Program-made: the position numbers and the translations under genes
Notes under the pieces: generated by a model
Databases searched by the model: none
The model's input: the letters and a program-made list of their open reading frames with translations, nothing else
Told to the model about the DNA's origin: nothing
Shown here: positions 42,261 to 51,478 of the stretch, in pieces
Position numbering within the stretch: position 1 is the first letter of the stretch
How the letters are laid out: each line of letters starts with the position of its first letter
NCBI GenBank assembly: GCA_963726005.1
Contig: CAVSAT010000012.1
Coordinates: forward strand, 310,001 to 374,000
Direction of reading: 5' to 3'
DNA length: 64,000 nt
Origin: Bog-473 sp963726005
Lineage (GTDB): Bacteria; Actinomycetota; Acidimicrobiia; Acidimicrobiales; RAAP-2

Positions 42261-42785
42261 ATGCACACGGGCACTCACGGCGCCTTGATGCGAGGTTTCG
42301 CTAGCGTCCTCGACATGCCGCGCACCGTGGGTCCGAGCGTCGAGTCGGCCATCGCGGGCCTGGCACGCTCGTTCGAGGTCGTCCTGGAACGACAGGACCT
42401 CACGATCCAGAAGTACCGCGTGCTCGCCTACTTGTCCGGGAAACCGGGCTCACCTTCGGAATTGGCCTACCGGCTCACCGTGCAGCCCCCGACGGTGACG
42501 CGACTCGTCGATGGCCTCGTCCAGCGCGGCTTCGTGGAACGGCGCATCGACGAGGGGGACCGGCGGCGCAGCACCATCGTCCTGACCAGGGACGGTCGGC
42601 GCGCGCTGACGCGGGCGAACGCCGCCATCCGCGAGCCCATGGACCGCATCGCCGCCCACCTGAACGACGAGCAGCGGGCGGTGGCTGAGCGGGGCCTGCT
42701 CTTGTGGAGCGAGGCCATGGGCCGCTACTGGCGATCGACGCACCCGGACGCGCTTGACCCTGGTCGGGCGGGAGGAGATACTTAG
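42261..42785 (+). CDS. MarR family transcriptional regulator
   Basis: A winged helix regulator of about 174 residues. The recognition region is SELAYRLTVQPPTVTRLVDG followed by LVQRGFVERRIDEGDRRRST and a wing; the C-terminal helix is a dimerisation helix. MarR proteins usually repress a neighbouring gene until a phenolic or acyl-CoA ligand binds. A near-palindrome lies at 42781-42796, overlapping its stop and just upstream of the CaiB fusion, a plausible operator. ATGs at 42288 and 42315 are alternative starts; none has a clear ribosome binding site. Confidence 0.86.
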   Translation: MHTGTHGALMRGFASVLDMPRTVGPSVESAIAGLARSFEVVLERQDLTIQKYRVLAYLSGKPGSPSELAYRLTVQPPTVTRLVDGLVQRGFVERRIDEGDRRRSTIVLTRDGRRALTRANAAIREPMDRIAAHLNDEQRAVAERGLLLWSEAMGRYWRSTHPDALDPGRAGGDT

Positions 42786-42796
42786 CTTAAGCGAAG
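42781..42796. promoter_or_regulatory. Near-perfect palindrome, candidate MarR operator
   Basis: CTTAGCTTAAGCGAAG is palindromic at 7 of 8 base pairs. It overlaps the MarR stop codon and ends 6 bases before the ribosome binding site region of the CaiB fusion gene (GGAGAG at 42803-42808). Confidence 0.55.
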
Positions 42797-42811
42797 GAAA
42801 TGGGGAGAGCG

Positions 42812-45151
42812 ATGGCTGGTGCCTTCGACGGCCTGTGCGTCTTGGAGCTGACCTGGGGGATCGCCGGGCCCATGACCGGCATGATGCTCGCCGACCAGGG
42901 CGCGAACGTGACGAGGATCGAGCCGCCCCACGACCCCTTCGCAGGTCATCCGGGCTCTCGTGTGTGGAACCGCGGCAAGCGGAGCGCCGCGCTCGACCTC
43001 TGTGACCATGCGGCGCGGCAGGCCTTCCTCGCCCTCGCCGATCGCGCCGACATCGTGCTCGATTCGTTCCGGCCCGGAGTGATGGAGCGTCTCGGCGTCG
43101 GCTCTGACGAGCTGCGCACACGGAACCACCGGCTCATCACCTGCTCGATCACCGCCTATGGCCGCGGCAACGAGCACAGTGACCGACCGGGCTACGAGGC
43201 ATTGGTGGCGGCGCGCACGGGCTCCCAATGGGCGCAGCGGGGCGGCATCATGTCGACCGGTGATCTTGGGTTGCCCGAGGTCGAGATCCCCGAAGGCGCC
43301 GAGCAGGCGGCGCGGGCGGACGGCCCGATCTTCAGTGCCTCGCCGTGGATGAGCATCAACGGCTTCTATCACGCCACCCTCGCCATCGCCGCGGCGCTTG
43401 TCGCGCGCGAGCGCACCGGTAGCGGGCAGCACATCGAGGCTTCGATGTTGTCACGTGCCGCGTTCGCGCCAACGACATCGCGCAGCGGTGGCGCGCTCGG
43501 CGGGAGCTGGATGAACCTGCGCGGCGCCCCCCGGGGCCTCTTCGAGTGCAAGGACGGCCGCTGGGTGCATCAGTGGCCGATCAAGCCGCTGTCGATCATT
43601 CAGGCCGCCGAGCACGACCGGCTCCTAGACGCTCCGCCACCTGAGTACTCCCACCGGCGCATCGACCCGGCCCGCATCGGCATGGAACCCGAGAACATCA
43701 TCGTGCTCTTCCACTACCTGCCCTTGATGCAGGCCGCGTTCCGGAGGTTCAGCGCAGCGGAGTGGTGCGACTGGGGCGACCGCGTGAAGGAGGGCGTTCA
43801 GGTCGTCCGCACGCCCGAGGAAGCGGTCTCGGACCCCAGCCTCTTGGAGGACGGGTGCGTCGTCGAGGTCCGGGACCCCGAGTTGGGGTCGATCCGGCAC
43901 CTCGGCGTCATCACCGAGCTGAGCCGCACACCCGGCGGAGTCCGGGGCCCGGCGCCGCGGCGCGCCGAACACACCGAGGCCGTGCTCGGTGAGGCGGCAC
44001 GACCGGGTCATACGGAGTCGGCAACGCCCGCACCCCCCTCATCCGTCGGGCCGCTGGACGGCGTGCGAGTTCTCGACATCGGCCTTGCCCTGGCTGGACC
44101 CTACGGCTCGTCGCTCCTGGCCGACCTGGGCGCCGACGTCATCAAGATCAACGCACCCTGGGACGGCCCCTGGCTCGAGACGGGGATCGGTCAGACCGCC
44201 AACCGGGGCAAGCGCAGCCTGCTCTTGAACCTGGCCCGATCCAATGGACTCGCGGCCTTCCACCAGTTGGTGGAGACGGCGGACATCGTGACCCACAACA
44301 TGCGCTGGGGCGTGGCCGAGCGGCTCGGTGTCGCCTACGAGGACGTGCGGCAGTACAACCCCTCGGTCATCTACTGCGCCAGCCGCGGCTTCGACCGGGC
44401 CCGGTCCGCCGCCAATGTGCCGGGAACGGACCAATCGGGCTCCGCACTCGCCGGGCAGGAATGGGAGGACGGCGGTTGCTGGCGCGGCGGCCGGCCGTTC
44501 TTCGGGACGTCGATGGGCGATCTCGGCAACGGCTTCCTCGTTGCCATCGGCTGCCTCGAGGCCCTCTACCACCGCGCCCGCACCGGCGAGGGCCAGGAGG
44601 TGGGGTGCTCCATCCTTGGAGCGTGCCTGGCCACCTCGTCGGGCACGTTCGCCTTCCCCGACGGCTCGGGTCCCGCCCGCCCAAAGCTCGACGGACTGCA
44701 GCTCGGTTTCAACGCTCTGTACCGGCTGTACGAGACAGACGGAGGATGGATCTGTCTGGCCGCCGTCACCCCGGACCACTGGCAGCGGCTCTGCACCGCC
44801 CTGGACCGGACCGACCTCATCGTTGACGACCGATTCGCCGATGCCGGGGCGCGTGCGGCCAACGACGACGATCTGTGCAAGCTGCTCGGGGACGCGTTTG
44901 CAACTCGCAGCGCGGCGGCGTGGTTCGAGGCACTCGACCGGGCCGGGGTGCCGATCGAGATCTCTGCGCCCGGCTTCGTCACCTCCGCGGTCGACCGACC
45001 CTTCCTGGTGTTCTCACACACTCCCGCCACGGTGTTGGGCGAAGCACCCCGACTCGGAGAGCACACCGACGAGGTCCTGGCCGGGTTGGTCCTGTCGGAC
45101 GACGTCATCGCTGCCATCCACGACGAATGCGCGAACCGCGCACGAGCCTGA
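42812..45151 (+). CDS. Tandem-fused CaiB/BaiF (family III) CoA-transferase
   Basis: A 779-residue protein with two CaiB/BaiF modules. Module 1 (residues about 4-390) starts GLCVLELTWGIAGPMTGMML; module 2 (about 400-775) starts GVRVLDIGLALAGPYGSSLL. In module 2 the catalytic aspartate is present (GTSMGDLGNGFLVAIG); in module 1 the equivalent place reads PWMSINGFYHATLAI, with Ser. So one half looks active and one structural. Family III transferases swap CoA between acids. Start ATG 42812 follows GGGGAGAG. It follows the MarR gene by 26 bp. Confidence 0.88.
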   Translation: MAGAFDGLCVLELTWGIAGPMTGMMLADQGANVTRIEPPHDPFAGHPGSRVWNRGKRSAALDLCDHAARQAFLALADRADIVLDSFRPGVMERLGVGSDELRTRNHRLITCSITAYGRGNEHSDRPGYEALVAARTGSQWAQRGGIMSTGDLGLPEVEIPEGAEQAARADGPIFSASPWMSINGFYHATLAIAAALVARERTGSGQHIEASMLSRAAFAPTTSRSGGALGGSWMNLRGAPRGLFECKDGRWVHQWPIKPLSIIQAAEHDRLLDAPPPEYSHRRIDPARIGMEPENIIVLFHYLPLMQAAFRRFSAAEWCDWGDRVKEGVQVVRTPEEAVSDPSLLEDGCVVEVRDPELGSIRHLGVITELSRTPGGVRGPAPRRAEHTEAVLGEAARPGHTESATPAPPSSVGPLDGVRVLDIGLALAGPYGSSLLADLGADVIKINAPWDGPWLETGIGQTANRGKRSLLLNLARSNGLAAFHQLVETADIVTHNMRWGVAERLGVAYEDVRQYNPSVIYCASRGFDRARSAANVPGTDQSGSALAGQEWEDGGCWRGGRPFFGTSMGDLGNGFLVAIGCLEALYHRARTGEGQEVGCSILGACLATSSGTFAFPDGSGPARPKLDGLQLGFNALYRLYETDGGWICLAAVTPDHWQRLCTALDRTDLIVDDRFADAGARAANDDDLCKLLGDAFATRSAAAWFEALDRAGVPIEISAPGFVTSAVDRPFLVFSHTPATVLGEAPRLGEHTDEVLAGLVLSDDVIAAIHDECANRARA

Positions 45152-45170
45152 GCCACCGAATCGAGGAACC

Positions 45171-46247
45171 ATGGACCAGAAACTGATCTCCGCCGACTCC
45201 CACGTGCGCATCACGGAGGACTGGGTCAAGGAGCGGCTGCCCCACGAGGCGCTTGGTTCATACGAGGTCGCCGTGAAGACGCTGGCCGAGTTCGAGCTCG
45301 AACAGCGTGGCGGTACCCGGATGAGCCTCGACGACTTCGGCGACATGGCCCCGGGTGCGAAGGACCCGGGCTACTGGGACCCGCAAGCCCGTCTCGCCGC
45401 CATGGACCGCGATGGCGTGTACGCCGAGGTGCTCTACTCCGAGCTCAGCGCCTTCAGACAGTTCCATCTGGCCGGCGAGCACTGGAAGGAGGTGGCGCGG
45501 GCCTTCAACGACGCGCTGGCCGACTTCGCCGCGGTCAATCCCGATCGCCTCGTTGCCAGTTATCAACTCCCGATCATCGACATCGACCACGCCGTCGACG
45601 AGGTCCACCGCCTGGCCGCTCTGGGCGCCCGGTCCGTCCAGCTCCCGAACTACCCCGCCGAACTCGGCTTCCCCGACTACCACGAAGCGGTGTACGACCC
45701 CCTCTGGGCGGCGCTGTCGGAGACGAACATCGCGATCAGCCAGCACCTCGGCATCAAGAACTCGCTCTTCGACGTCTACCGCCGCGACCCCACGCCTTTC
45801 AAGAGCATCTTCACGTCACTGCCCGGGCTGATGATCGTCGAGAACGTGTCCTTCTGGATCATGACGGGCCTGCTCGACCGCTTCCCGCGGTTGCGGATCG
45901 TCTTCGTGGAGCCCGGCATCGAGTGGATCCTGATGTGGTTGCGCACGCTCGACGGCATGTGGAAGCGCGGGCGTGACCGGATGTTCCCGGGCGTGAGCCG
46001 GCTGCCCAGCGACTACTTCAAGGAACAGATGTTCCTGACCTTCATCGGGGGCGACACCCATAGCCTGGCCCTGCGTCACGAGGTCGGAGTCGAGAACATC
46101 ATGTGGTCGACCGACTTCCCGCATCCGGCCTCGACCTGGCCCAACTCGGCCAAGGTCGTGGACGAGGTCTTCGCTGATATCCCCGCCGAGGAGCGTCAAC
46201 TGATCGTGGCCGGCAACGCAGCGCGGGTCTACGGGCTCTCCGCGTGA
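45171..46247 (+). CDS. Amidohydrolase family 2 protein
   Basis: A 358-residue amidohydrolase-2 protein, shorter than the 430-residue group. It starts LISADSHVRITEDW (D-x-H motif) and has AISQHLGIKNS, ENVSFWIMTGLLDRFPRLRI, FVEPGIEWI and the terminal STDFPHPASTWP with the catalytic Asp. GAGGAA at 45163-45168 supports the ATG. Its stop overlaps the GTG of the DUF35 gene. Together these point to a small catabolic operon with CaiB, amidohydrolase, DUF35 and thiolase-like genes. Confidence 0.88.
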   Translation: MDQKLISADSHVRITEDWVKERLPHEALGSYEVAVKTLAEFELEQRGGTRMSLDDFGDMAPGAKDPGYWDPQARLAAMDRDGVYAEVLYSELSAFRQFHLAGEHWKEVARAFNDALADFAAVNPDRLVASYQLPIIDIDHAVDEVHRLAALGARSVQLPNYPAELGFPDYHEAVYDPLWAALSETNIAISQHLGIKNSLFDVYRRDPTPFKSIFTSLPGLMIVENVSFWIMTGLLDRFPRLRIVFVEPGIEWILMWLRTLDGMWKRGRDRMFPGVSRLPSDYFKEQMFLTFIGGDTHSLALRHEVGVENIMWSTDFPHPASTWPNSAKVVDEVFADIPAEERQLIVAGNAARVYGLSA

Positions 46248-46669
46248 ACGCTGGCAACGCGGAACTCAGGCGCCCGACCCCCGTTCTCACCGCCGACAAC
46301 GCCTTCTATTGGGAGGGGGCGGGTCGGGGAAGGCTGGTCATTCAGGCGTGTGGGGCCTGCGGAGAGCTCTGTCACCCACCCGCTCCGTTGTGCCCCGCCT
46401 GCCACAGCCCGGGCCGCATCGCCAAGGAGATGTCGGGTCGTGGTCGTGTGGAGAGTTTCATCGTCGTGCACCATCCACCGAACCCCTGGTTCGAATTGCC
46501 GGTCGCCGTTGCGACGGTCGAGCTCGCCGAGGGCCCGCGAGTGATGTCGAATGTCTGTGACGTGCCGATGGAGGAGATGGAGATCGGCATGGAGGTCGAG
46601 GTGTTCTTCGCTCCCACCGAGGAGGAGGGCATTGGCGTGCCACTGTTCCGTCCTGCGGGGACCGCCTGA
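46244..46669 (+). CDS. Zn-ribbon and OB-fold protein (DUF35)
   Basis: A 141-residue DUF35 protein. The rubredoxin-like zinc ribbon has the four cysteines in CGACGELCHPPAPLCPAC (residues about 36-53), followed by an OB-fold beginning GRVESFIVVHH. In steroid side-chain degradation such proteins (ChsH2) pair with Ltp2-type thiolase-fold aldolases. The next gene, overlapping by TGATG, is a cysteine-less thiolase-fold protein, the same pairing. It starts at GTG 46244 inside the amidohydrolase stop. Confidence 0.88.
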   Translation: MNAGNAELRRPTPVLTADNAFYWEGAGRGRLVIQACGACGELCHPPAPLCPACHSPGRIAKEMSGRGRVESFIVVHHPPNPWFELPVAVATVELAEGPRVMSNVCDVPMEEMEIGMEVEVFFAPTEEEGIGVPLFRPAGTA

Positions 46670-47775
46670 TGCGGAGCGTGGCTGCGGTGGTGGGCATCGG
46701 CCAGACCGAGTTCTCCAAGGACTCGGGCCGGAGCGAGCTCCAGCTCGCGGCCGAGGCGAGCCTGACAGCACTGGACGATGCGGGTCTCGGCGTCGAGGAC
46801 ATCGACGGAATGGTGACCTTCACGGTCGATCCGACCGACGACGTGGACCTCATGCGCGTGCTCGGCGTCCGCGAACTGTCCTACAGCGTGCGGTTGCCCC
46901 ACGGCGGCGCCGGATCCGGTGCGACCGTCTTCGCCGCGGCAATGGCTGTGGCCACCGGTGCCGCAACGCACGTGCTCGTCTACCGCGCGTTGAACGCGCG
47001 GTCCGGCCAGCGTTTCGGTCGAGCCCGCAACCCGCAACAGACCCCCGCGACGGGCACGGGCTGGGGATTCGCCAACTGGGCTGCGCCGTACGGAGCGTTG
47101 AGCCCAGCGGCCCTCCTCTCCTTGCAATTGCTGCCCCAGATGCGCGCCCACAGGATCACGAACGAGGACTTCGGGCGCTACGTGGTTGGCATCCGTGATT
47201 TCGCCGCGACCAACCCCGACGCGTGGTTCTACGGGCGACCGCTCACGTTGGAGGACCACCAGGCATCGCGTTGGATCATCGCGCCCATTCTGCGGTTGTT
47301 CGACTGTTGTCAGGAAACGGATGGAGGTGTCGCACTCGTGGTGAGCAGTGTCGAGCGGGCCCGTGATCTGCGGCAGCCACCGGCGGTGGTCCTCGGGGCG
47401 GTCCAGGGTGTGGGCCGGCCAGGCGACAGTGCCGACCGCGTGTATTCCATGGCAGGAGTCGGGCCCGAGGACATCGACGCAGCCATGATCTACGACGCCT
47501 TCTCTCCCCACGTGTTTCAGAGTCTCGGGGCTCTGGGATTCTGCAAGCCCGGAGAGGTTGGCGACTACGTAGCGAGCGGCGCCATTGCGCGTGGCGGAAG
47601 TCTGCCCGTCAACACGAACGGCGGGCTCATCGGCGAGGCCTATTTGCACGGTATGAACCTGCTCACCGAGGCGGTCCGGCAGATCAGGGGTATCGCCGTC
47701 AACCAGGTCCCCGACGCAGGCCACGTGCTCATGTCCTCCGGAACCAACACGTGCATTCTGGGCCGTCCGTCCTGA
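46669..47775 (+). CDS. Thiolase-fold protein lacking the nucleophilic cysteine (Ltp2-like)
   Basis: A 368-residue thiolase-fold protein. The loop that normally holds Cys reads VRLPHGGAGSGATVFAAAMA, with no cysteine, as in lipid-transfer-type proteins including the steroid aldolase Ltp2. It keeps the YDAFSPHVFQSLG and NTNGGLIGEAYLHG loops (the former contains a Tyr near a position used by Ltp2). With the upstream DUF35 protein it may cleave a C-C bond by a retro-aldol route, not thiolysis. Start overlaps the DUF35 stop. Confidence 0.85.
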   Translation: MRSVAAVVGIGQTEFSKDSGRSELQLAAEASLTALDDAGLGVEDIDGMVTFTVDPTDDVDLMRVLGVRELSYSVRLPHGGAGSGATVFAAAMAVATGAATHVLVYRALNARSGQRFGRARNPQQTPATGTGWGFANWAAPYGALSPAALLSLQLLPQMRAHRITNEDFGRYVVGIRDFAATNPDAWFYGRPLTLEDHQASRWIIAPILRLFDCCQETDGGVALVVSSVERARDLRQPPAVVLGAVQGVGRPGDSADRVYSMAGVGPEDIDAAMIYDAFSPHVFQSLGALGFCKPGEVGDYVASGAIARGGSLPVNTNGGLIGEAYLHGMNLLTEAVRQIRGIAVNQVPDAGHVLMSSGTNTCILGRPS

Positions 47776-47806
47776 CGGCAGTCAGCCCCAGTCCCGAAAC
47801 CGGAAC

Positions 47807-49099
47807 TCAGCGCGGGGTGCCCGGTTTGGCCGCGCCGCTCAGGTCGTTGAAGTAGTCACGATCACTCTGGTCGGGCGCTCGGCCGACGTGGGTGACGGTG
47901 TCGACGTCGGCCGCTTCGCTCCGGAGGGCCTTGACGGTGCACCGCTCTCGGGGCCGCGCGCTGAACGGGTCGAATGAGAAGTGGTGCATGGCGTTCAGGT
48001 GCGTGATCTTGTCGATCTGATCGTCCGTGAGTCGTGCGAACTGCGCCTCGTTGACCTCCGGAGCGTGAGGCCACGAGCTGTCCGAATGTGGGTAGTCGGA
48101 TTCCCAGCAGACGTTGTCAATGTTGAAGTGTTCGATCAGGCTGATGCCCACGGGGTCGTTGATGAAGCAGCACAGCACCCGGTCCCGGAAGACGTCGGCC
48201 GGCCCGGAGCCTTCTGGAAAGGAGTGTGCCGTCCAACCGGAGTGCCGCTCCTGAATGTGCTCCGCCCGCTGCAAGAAGTAGGGGATCCACCCGATGTCCC
48301 CCTCGGTGAGCGAGAAGCGCACCTCCGGGAAGCGCCACCAGAAGTCGGCCCACATCAGATCGCCGAGCGAGTAGATGGAGGCAGTCGATGAGAGGCTCAT
48401 TGGCACAGAGGCCGGTGCGTCAGGGGTGGTCGACGCCGCCTTGGACGACGAGCCGACATGCAGGCACAGCACCGTCGCAACGTCAGAGCAGGCGGCGAAC
48501 AGCGGGTCCCAGTAGCCCGAGTGGATGGACGGCATACGCAGCGCGGCGGGGTTCTCGGAGAACGTCGCCGCGTGGCACCCCTTGTCGGCGAGGCGCCGCA
48601 CTTCTTGTGCCGCCTTGTTCACGTCGAACAGCGGAAGGATCCCGCACGGGATGAATCGCTCGGGATAGGCGGCACACCATTCATCGATGTGCCAGTCGTT
48701 GTACGCCTTGATCATGATTTCGTTCAGCTCCGGGTCCGGACCCTCGTTCAGGACCTGGCCGGAGAACCCCGTCCAATTCGGGAAGTTCAAACCGGCGAGT
48801 TGACCTCCGGCTGACATGTCGCGTACCCGCTCATGGACGTCGTAGCAGCCGGGGCGCATGTCGCGGTAGTTCGATGGGTTGACATTGAACATCTCGCGCG
48901 GCTTGCCCGCCACCGCGTTCAGGCCGAGATTCCGGCCCCTCTTGTCCCCGTACCACCACTGTTGGAACCCGCGTTCGTCTGTGACCACGCGGGGCGCCCG
49001 GTTCTTGAACCGGTCTGGAACGTGGTGCTCGAACATCTCCGCCGGTTCGGCGATGTGGTCGTCCACGCTGACCAAGATCATGTCGTCAGCCTGTCTCAT
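47807..49099 (-). CDS. Amidohydrolase family 2 protein
   Basis: A 430-residue amidohydrolase-2 protein, closest to that at 30398. Motifs: VSVDDHIAEPAEMF, RDMRPGCYDVHERVRDM, AYNDWHIDEWCAAYPERFIP, LHVGSSSKA, and the terminal SDYPHSDSSWPHAPE with catalytic Asp; the shared tail SFDPFSARPRERCTVKALR follows. It converges on the thiolase-like gene and is followed upstream by the second CaiB fusion on the same strand (48 bp away), so both may be one unit. Substrate unknown. Confidence 0.88.
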   Translation of the reverse strand: MRQADDMILVSVDDHIAEPAEMFEHHVPDRFKNRAPRVVTDERGFQQWWYGDKRGRNLGLNAVAGKPREMFNVNPSNYRDMRPGCYDVHERVRDMSAGGQLAGLNFPNWTGFSGQVLNEGPDPELNEIMIKAYNDWHIDEWCAAYPERFIPCGILPLFDVNKAAQEVRRLADKGCHAATFSENPAALRMPSIHSGYWDPLFAACSDVATVLCLHVGSSSKAASTTPDAPASVPMSLSSTASIYSLGDLMWADFWWRFPEVRFSLTEGDIGWIPYFLQRAEHIQERHSGWTAHSFPEGSGPADVFRDRVLCCFINDPVGISLIEHFNIDNVCWESDYPHSDSSWPHAPEVNEAQFARLTDDQIDKITHLNAMHHFSFDPFSARPRERCTVKALRSEAADVDTVTHVGRAPDQSDRDYFNDLSGAAKPGTPR

Positions 49100-49147
49100 G
49101 GCCGCTCCCTTCAGTGCTCCAGTTGTCCGGCGACCGCCAGCAGCGGC

Positions 49148-51478
49148 TCATGCGCCCGCGAGCCGGTCGCCGATCACGTGATGTTCCCGAAGATGGCTCC
49201 GCTCGTCCGCACCGACACCCAGTTCTTCGAGCACCTCGTCGTTGTGCTGCCCGAGTGTTGGCGACGGGCGACGGAGCCAGTGTGCGACGTGCCTGAAGCG
49301 AAACGGAAACATGGGGATCGGATGCGCTCCCGTCACCGGATGGTCCTCCATTTCGAACAACGTGCGGAACCGCATTTGGGGGTTGCGGGCGACGTCGCGT
49401 GCGGCGATGACGACCTCGGATGGCACCCCTGACGACGAAAGAAGGTCGCTGACATCTTCGGCGACCAACGTTGCGGTCCAGGCCTCCAATCGCTCGTCGA
49501 TCAGATCGTGCCGGCTCCGGCGCCCCGTCGCCGACGCGAGATCGTCGGCGACCGCCCATTGCGGCCGGCCCATGGCGCGCACCAGAGCGGACCACTGGCC
49601 GTCGCTCTCCACCGCGATGGCGACCCAACGGTCGTCGCCCCTGCACCGATACACCCCTTGCGGGGCCGCCGTGGGCCCCCGGTTTCCCTCGCGGCCCGTC
49701 GCCTCGCCGACCGCGGAGTATTCGACGATCTGCTCGCCCGCGACATTGAGCGCGGCCTCGACCATCACGGATTCCACGAGGGATCCCTGGCCCACCCGGT
49801 CGCGCTTCATGAGGGCCAGCAGCGTCGCCACCACCGTGTGCATCCCCGCGATGGGGTCGCACGCGCCACGGACCAGCGTTGGCGGGCCATCGGGGAATCC
49901 CGTCCGCCAGGCCATGCCGCTGACCGCCTCCATGGTCTGGGCAAAACCGGTCCGGTCCCTCCAGGGCCCGTCGAGCCCGAACGCCGGCATCCGGACCATC
50001 ACGAGCGCCGGGTTGCGCGCATGGACCGAGTCCCACGTGAGCCCGAACTGCTCCATCACGCGGGGGGTGTAGTTCTCCACCAGGACGTCGGCCGATTGGA
50101 GCAGGCGATGGAACAACTCGACACCGTCCGCCGCGCCGAGGTCGATGGTGATCCCACGTTTTCCGATGTTGACGGAGTGGAAGATCGGGCCCCATTCCCA
50201 CCAGCCATCGTCGGGCGGTCTGCGGACGCTCGTCAGCCGCATCTGGTCCGGCCGTCCGACCGATTCCACCTTCACCACGTCGGCGCCGAGGGCCGCGAGG
50301 GCATTCGTCGCCGAGGGTCCGGCCCACCACGCGGTGCAGTCGACGACGCGAATCCCCGCGAGCGGCAGCTGCCGTCCCATGGTCGAGACCGGAGGCGGAT
50401 CCGCATGGGCCGGCCATTCGACCGCACCGTCGTGCTCGCCGAGAGCGGGGGCTGGTGAGAAGGGCCGAGGGGCAGAGCCGGTGACGCGGTACGGGACCCG
50501 AGGCTGGACGAACCGCCCGGAGGGTGAAGGAGCAAAGACCTCACGATCGCGGAAGTGCTCGAAGGCGAGGACTCCGGCCGCGTCCAAGACGGGCGCCGCC
50601 GGAAGGCGGAGCACGGCCGCCTCCTCCAGAACCTGCGCGGTGGAGCGTTTGTCGGTGTGGTGGCGGACCGCGCCCAGGAACTCGTCGCGGCGCGCGAAGC
50701 GTTTGGCGACCTGCGACAACTCCGTGTCCGCCATGAGGTCCGGGCGCTCGATCATGACGAGAAAGTCCTGGAACTGCTGGGCGCTGTTCGTCGTCACGAC
50801 GAAGTACCCGTCGCTCGTCGGCTCGACCGACGGCACCTCCACCGTGCGTCCGGTTCCCGACAACGGGGGCCAGCCGAGAAACGAGGCAAAGACCGAGGGG
50901 TACGTGACCATGGAGACGGCCATGCAGTCGAGGATGGCCACGTCGACGTCCTCGCCCAGCCCGGACCGCCGAGCTTCCCTGAGCGCGGCCAGCGCGGCGA
51001 GGCAGGCATAGGTCCCGGCGACCCATTCCCCGATCCGCCCTCCCGCGGCAAGGGGAGGGCCCTCGGGCAGCCCTCGCTGACCGATCGAACCGCACGCCGC
51101 TTGAAGCGTGAACTCGGTCCAGGGCCGATGGGCCCAGGGGCCTTCACGACCAAAGGGCGTGATCGTCACGACGACGGCCCTGGGATTCGCCCCGTCGAGG
51201 CGGTCAAGGTCACCGGCGACAGTGCTGAGGATGATGTCGGCGTTTTCGGCGAGCCCGTCCTCTCGCAACACGGACCTCTTGGACGCGTTGAGGAACTCGA
51301 AGAGCGCTCCGGAGCGCCAGGCCCGCAGTGGATCACCGTCAACCCCTTCGACCTTCACCACGTCGGCACCGGCGTCGGCGAGGAGCTTGGAGCAATAGGG
51401 GCCGGCGATGCCCGTTGTGAGGTCGAGCACGCGGACTCCATCGAGGATGTGGCGCGTCGTTCCCCGGTCCGTGCTCAC
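49148..51478 (-). CDS. Tandem-fused CaiB/BaiF (family III) CoA-transferase
   Basis: A 776-residue double CaiB protein. Module 1 (residues about 10-390) starts LDGVRVLDLTTGIAGPYCSK; module 2 (about 400-770) starts GIRVVDCTAWWAGPSATNAL. In module 2 the catalytic Asp is present in GACDPIAGMHTVV; in module 1 the same place reads GGRIGEWVAGTYA, with Glu. This repeats the asymmetry of the other fusion at 42812. GTG 51478 overlaps the stop of the KstR-like gene (GTGA), so the regulator and transferase are co-translated. Confidence 0.88.
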   Translation of the reverse strand: MSTDRGTTRHILDGVRVLDLTTGIAGPYCSKLLADAGADVVKVEGVDGDPLRAWRSGALFEFLNASKRSVLREDGLAENADIILSTVAGDLDRLDGANPRAVVVTITPFGREGPWAHRPWTEFTLQAACGSIGQRGLPEGPPLAAGGRIGEWVAGTYACLAALAALREARRSGLGEDVDVAILDCMAVSMVTYPSVFASFLGWPPLSGTGRTVEVPSVEPTSDGYFVVTTNSAQQFQDFLVMIERPDLMADTELSQVAKRFARRDEFLGAVRHHTDKRSTAQVLEEAAVLRLPAAPVLDAAGVLAFEHFRDREVFAPSPSGRFVQPRVPYRVTGSAPRPFSPAPALGEHDGAVEWPAHADPPPVSTMGRQLPLAGIRVVDCTAWWAGPSATNALAALGADVVKVESVGRPDQMRLTSVRRPPDDGWWEWGPIFHSVNIGKRGITIDLGAADGVELFHRLLQSADVLVENYTPRVMEQFGLTWDSVHARNPALVMVRMPAFGLDGPWRDRTGFAQTMEAVSGMAWRTGFPDGPPTLVRGACDPIAGMHTVVATLLALMKRDRVGQGSLVESVMVEAALNVAGEQIVEYSAVGEATGREGNRGPTAAPQGVYRCRGDDRWVAIAVESDGQWSALVRAMGRPQWAVADDLASATGRRSRHDLIDERLEAWTATLVAEDVSDLLSSSGVPSEVVIAARDVARNPQMRFRTLFEMEDHPVTGAHPIPMFPFRFRHVAHWLRRPSPTLGQHNDEVLEELGVGADERSHLREHHVIGDRLAGA

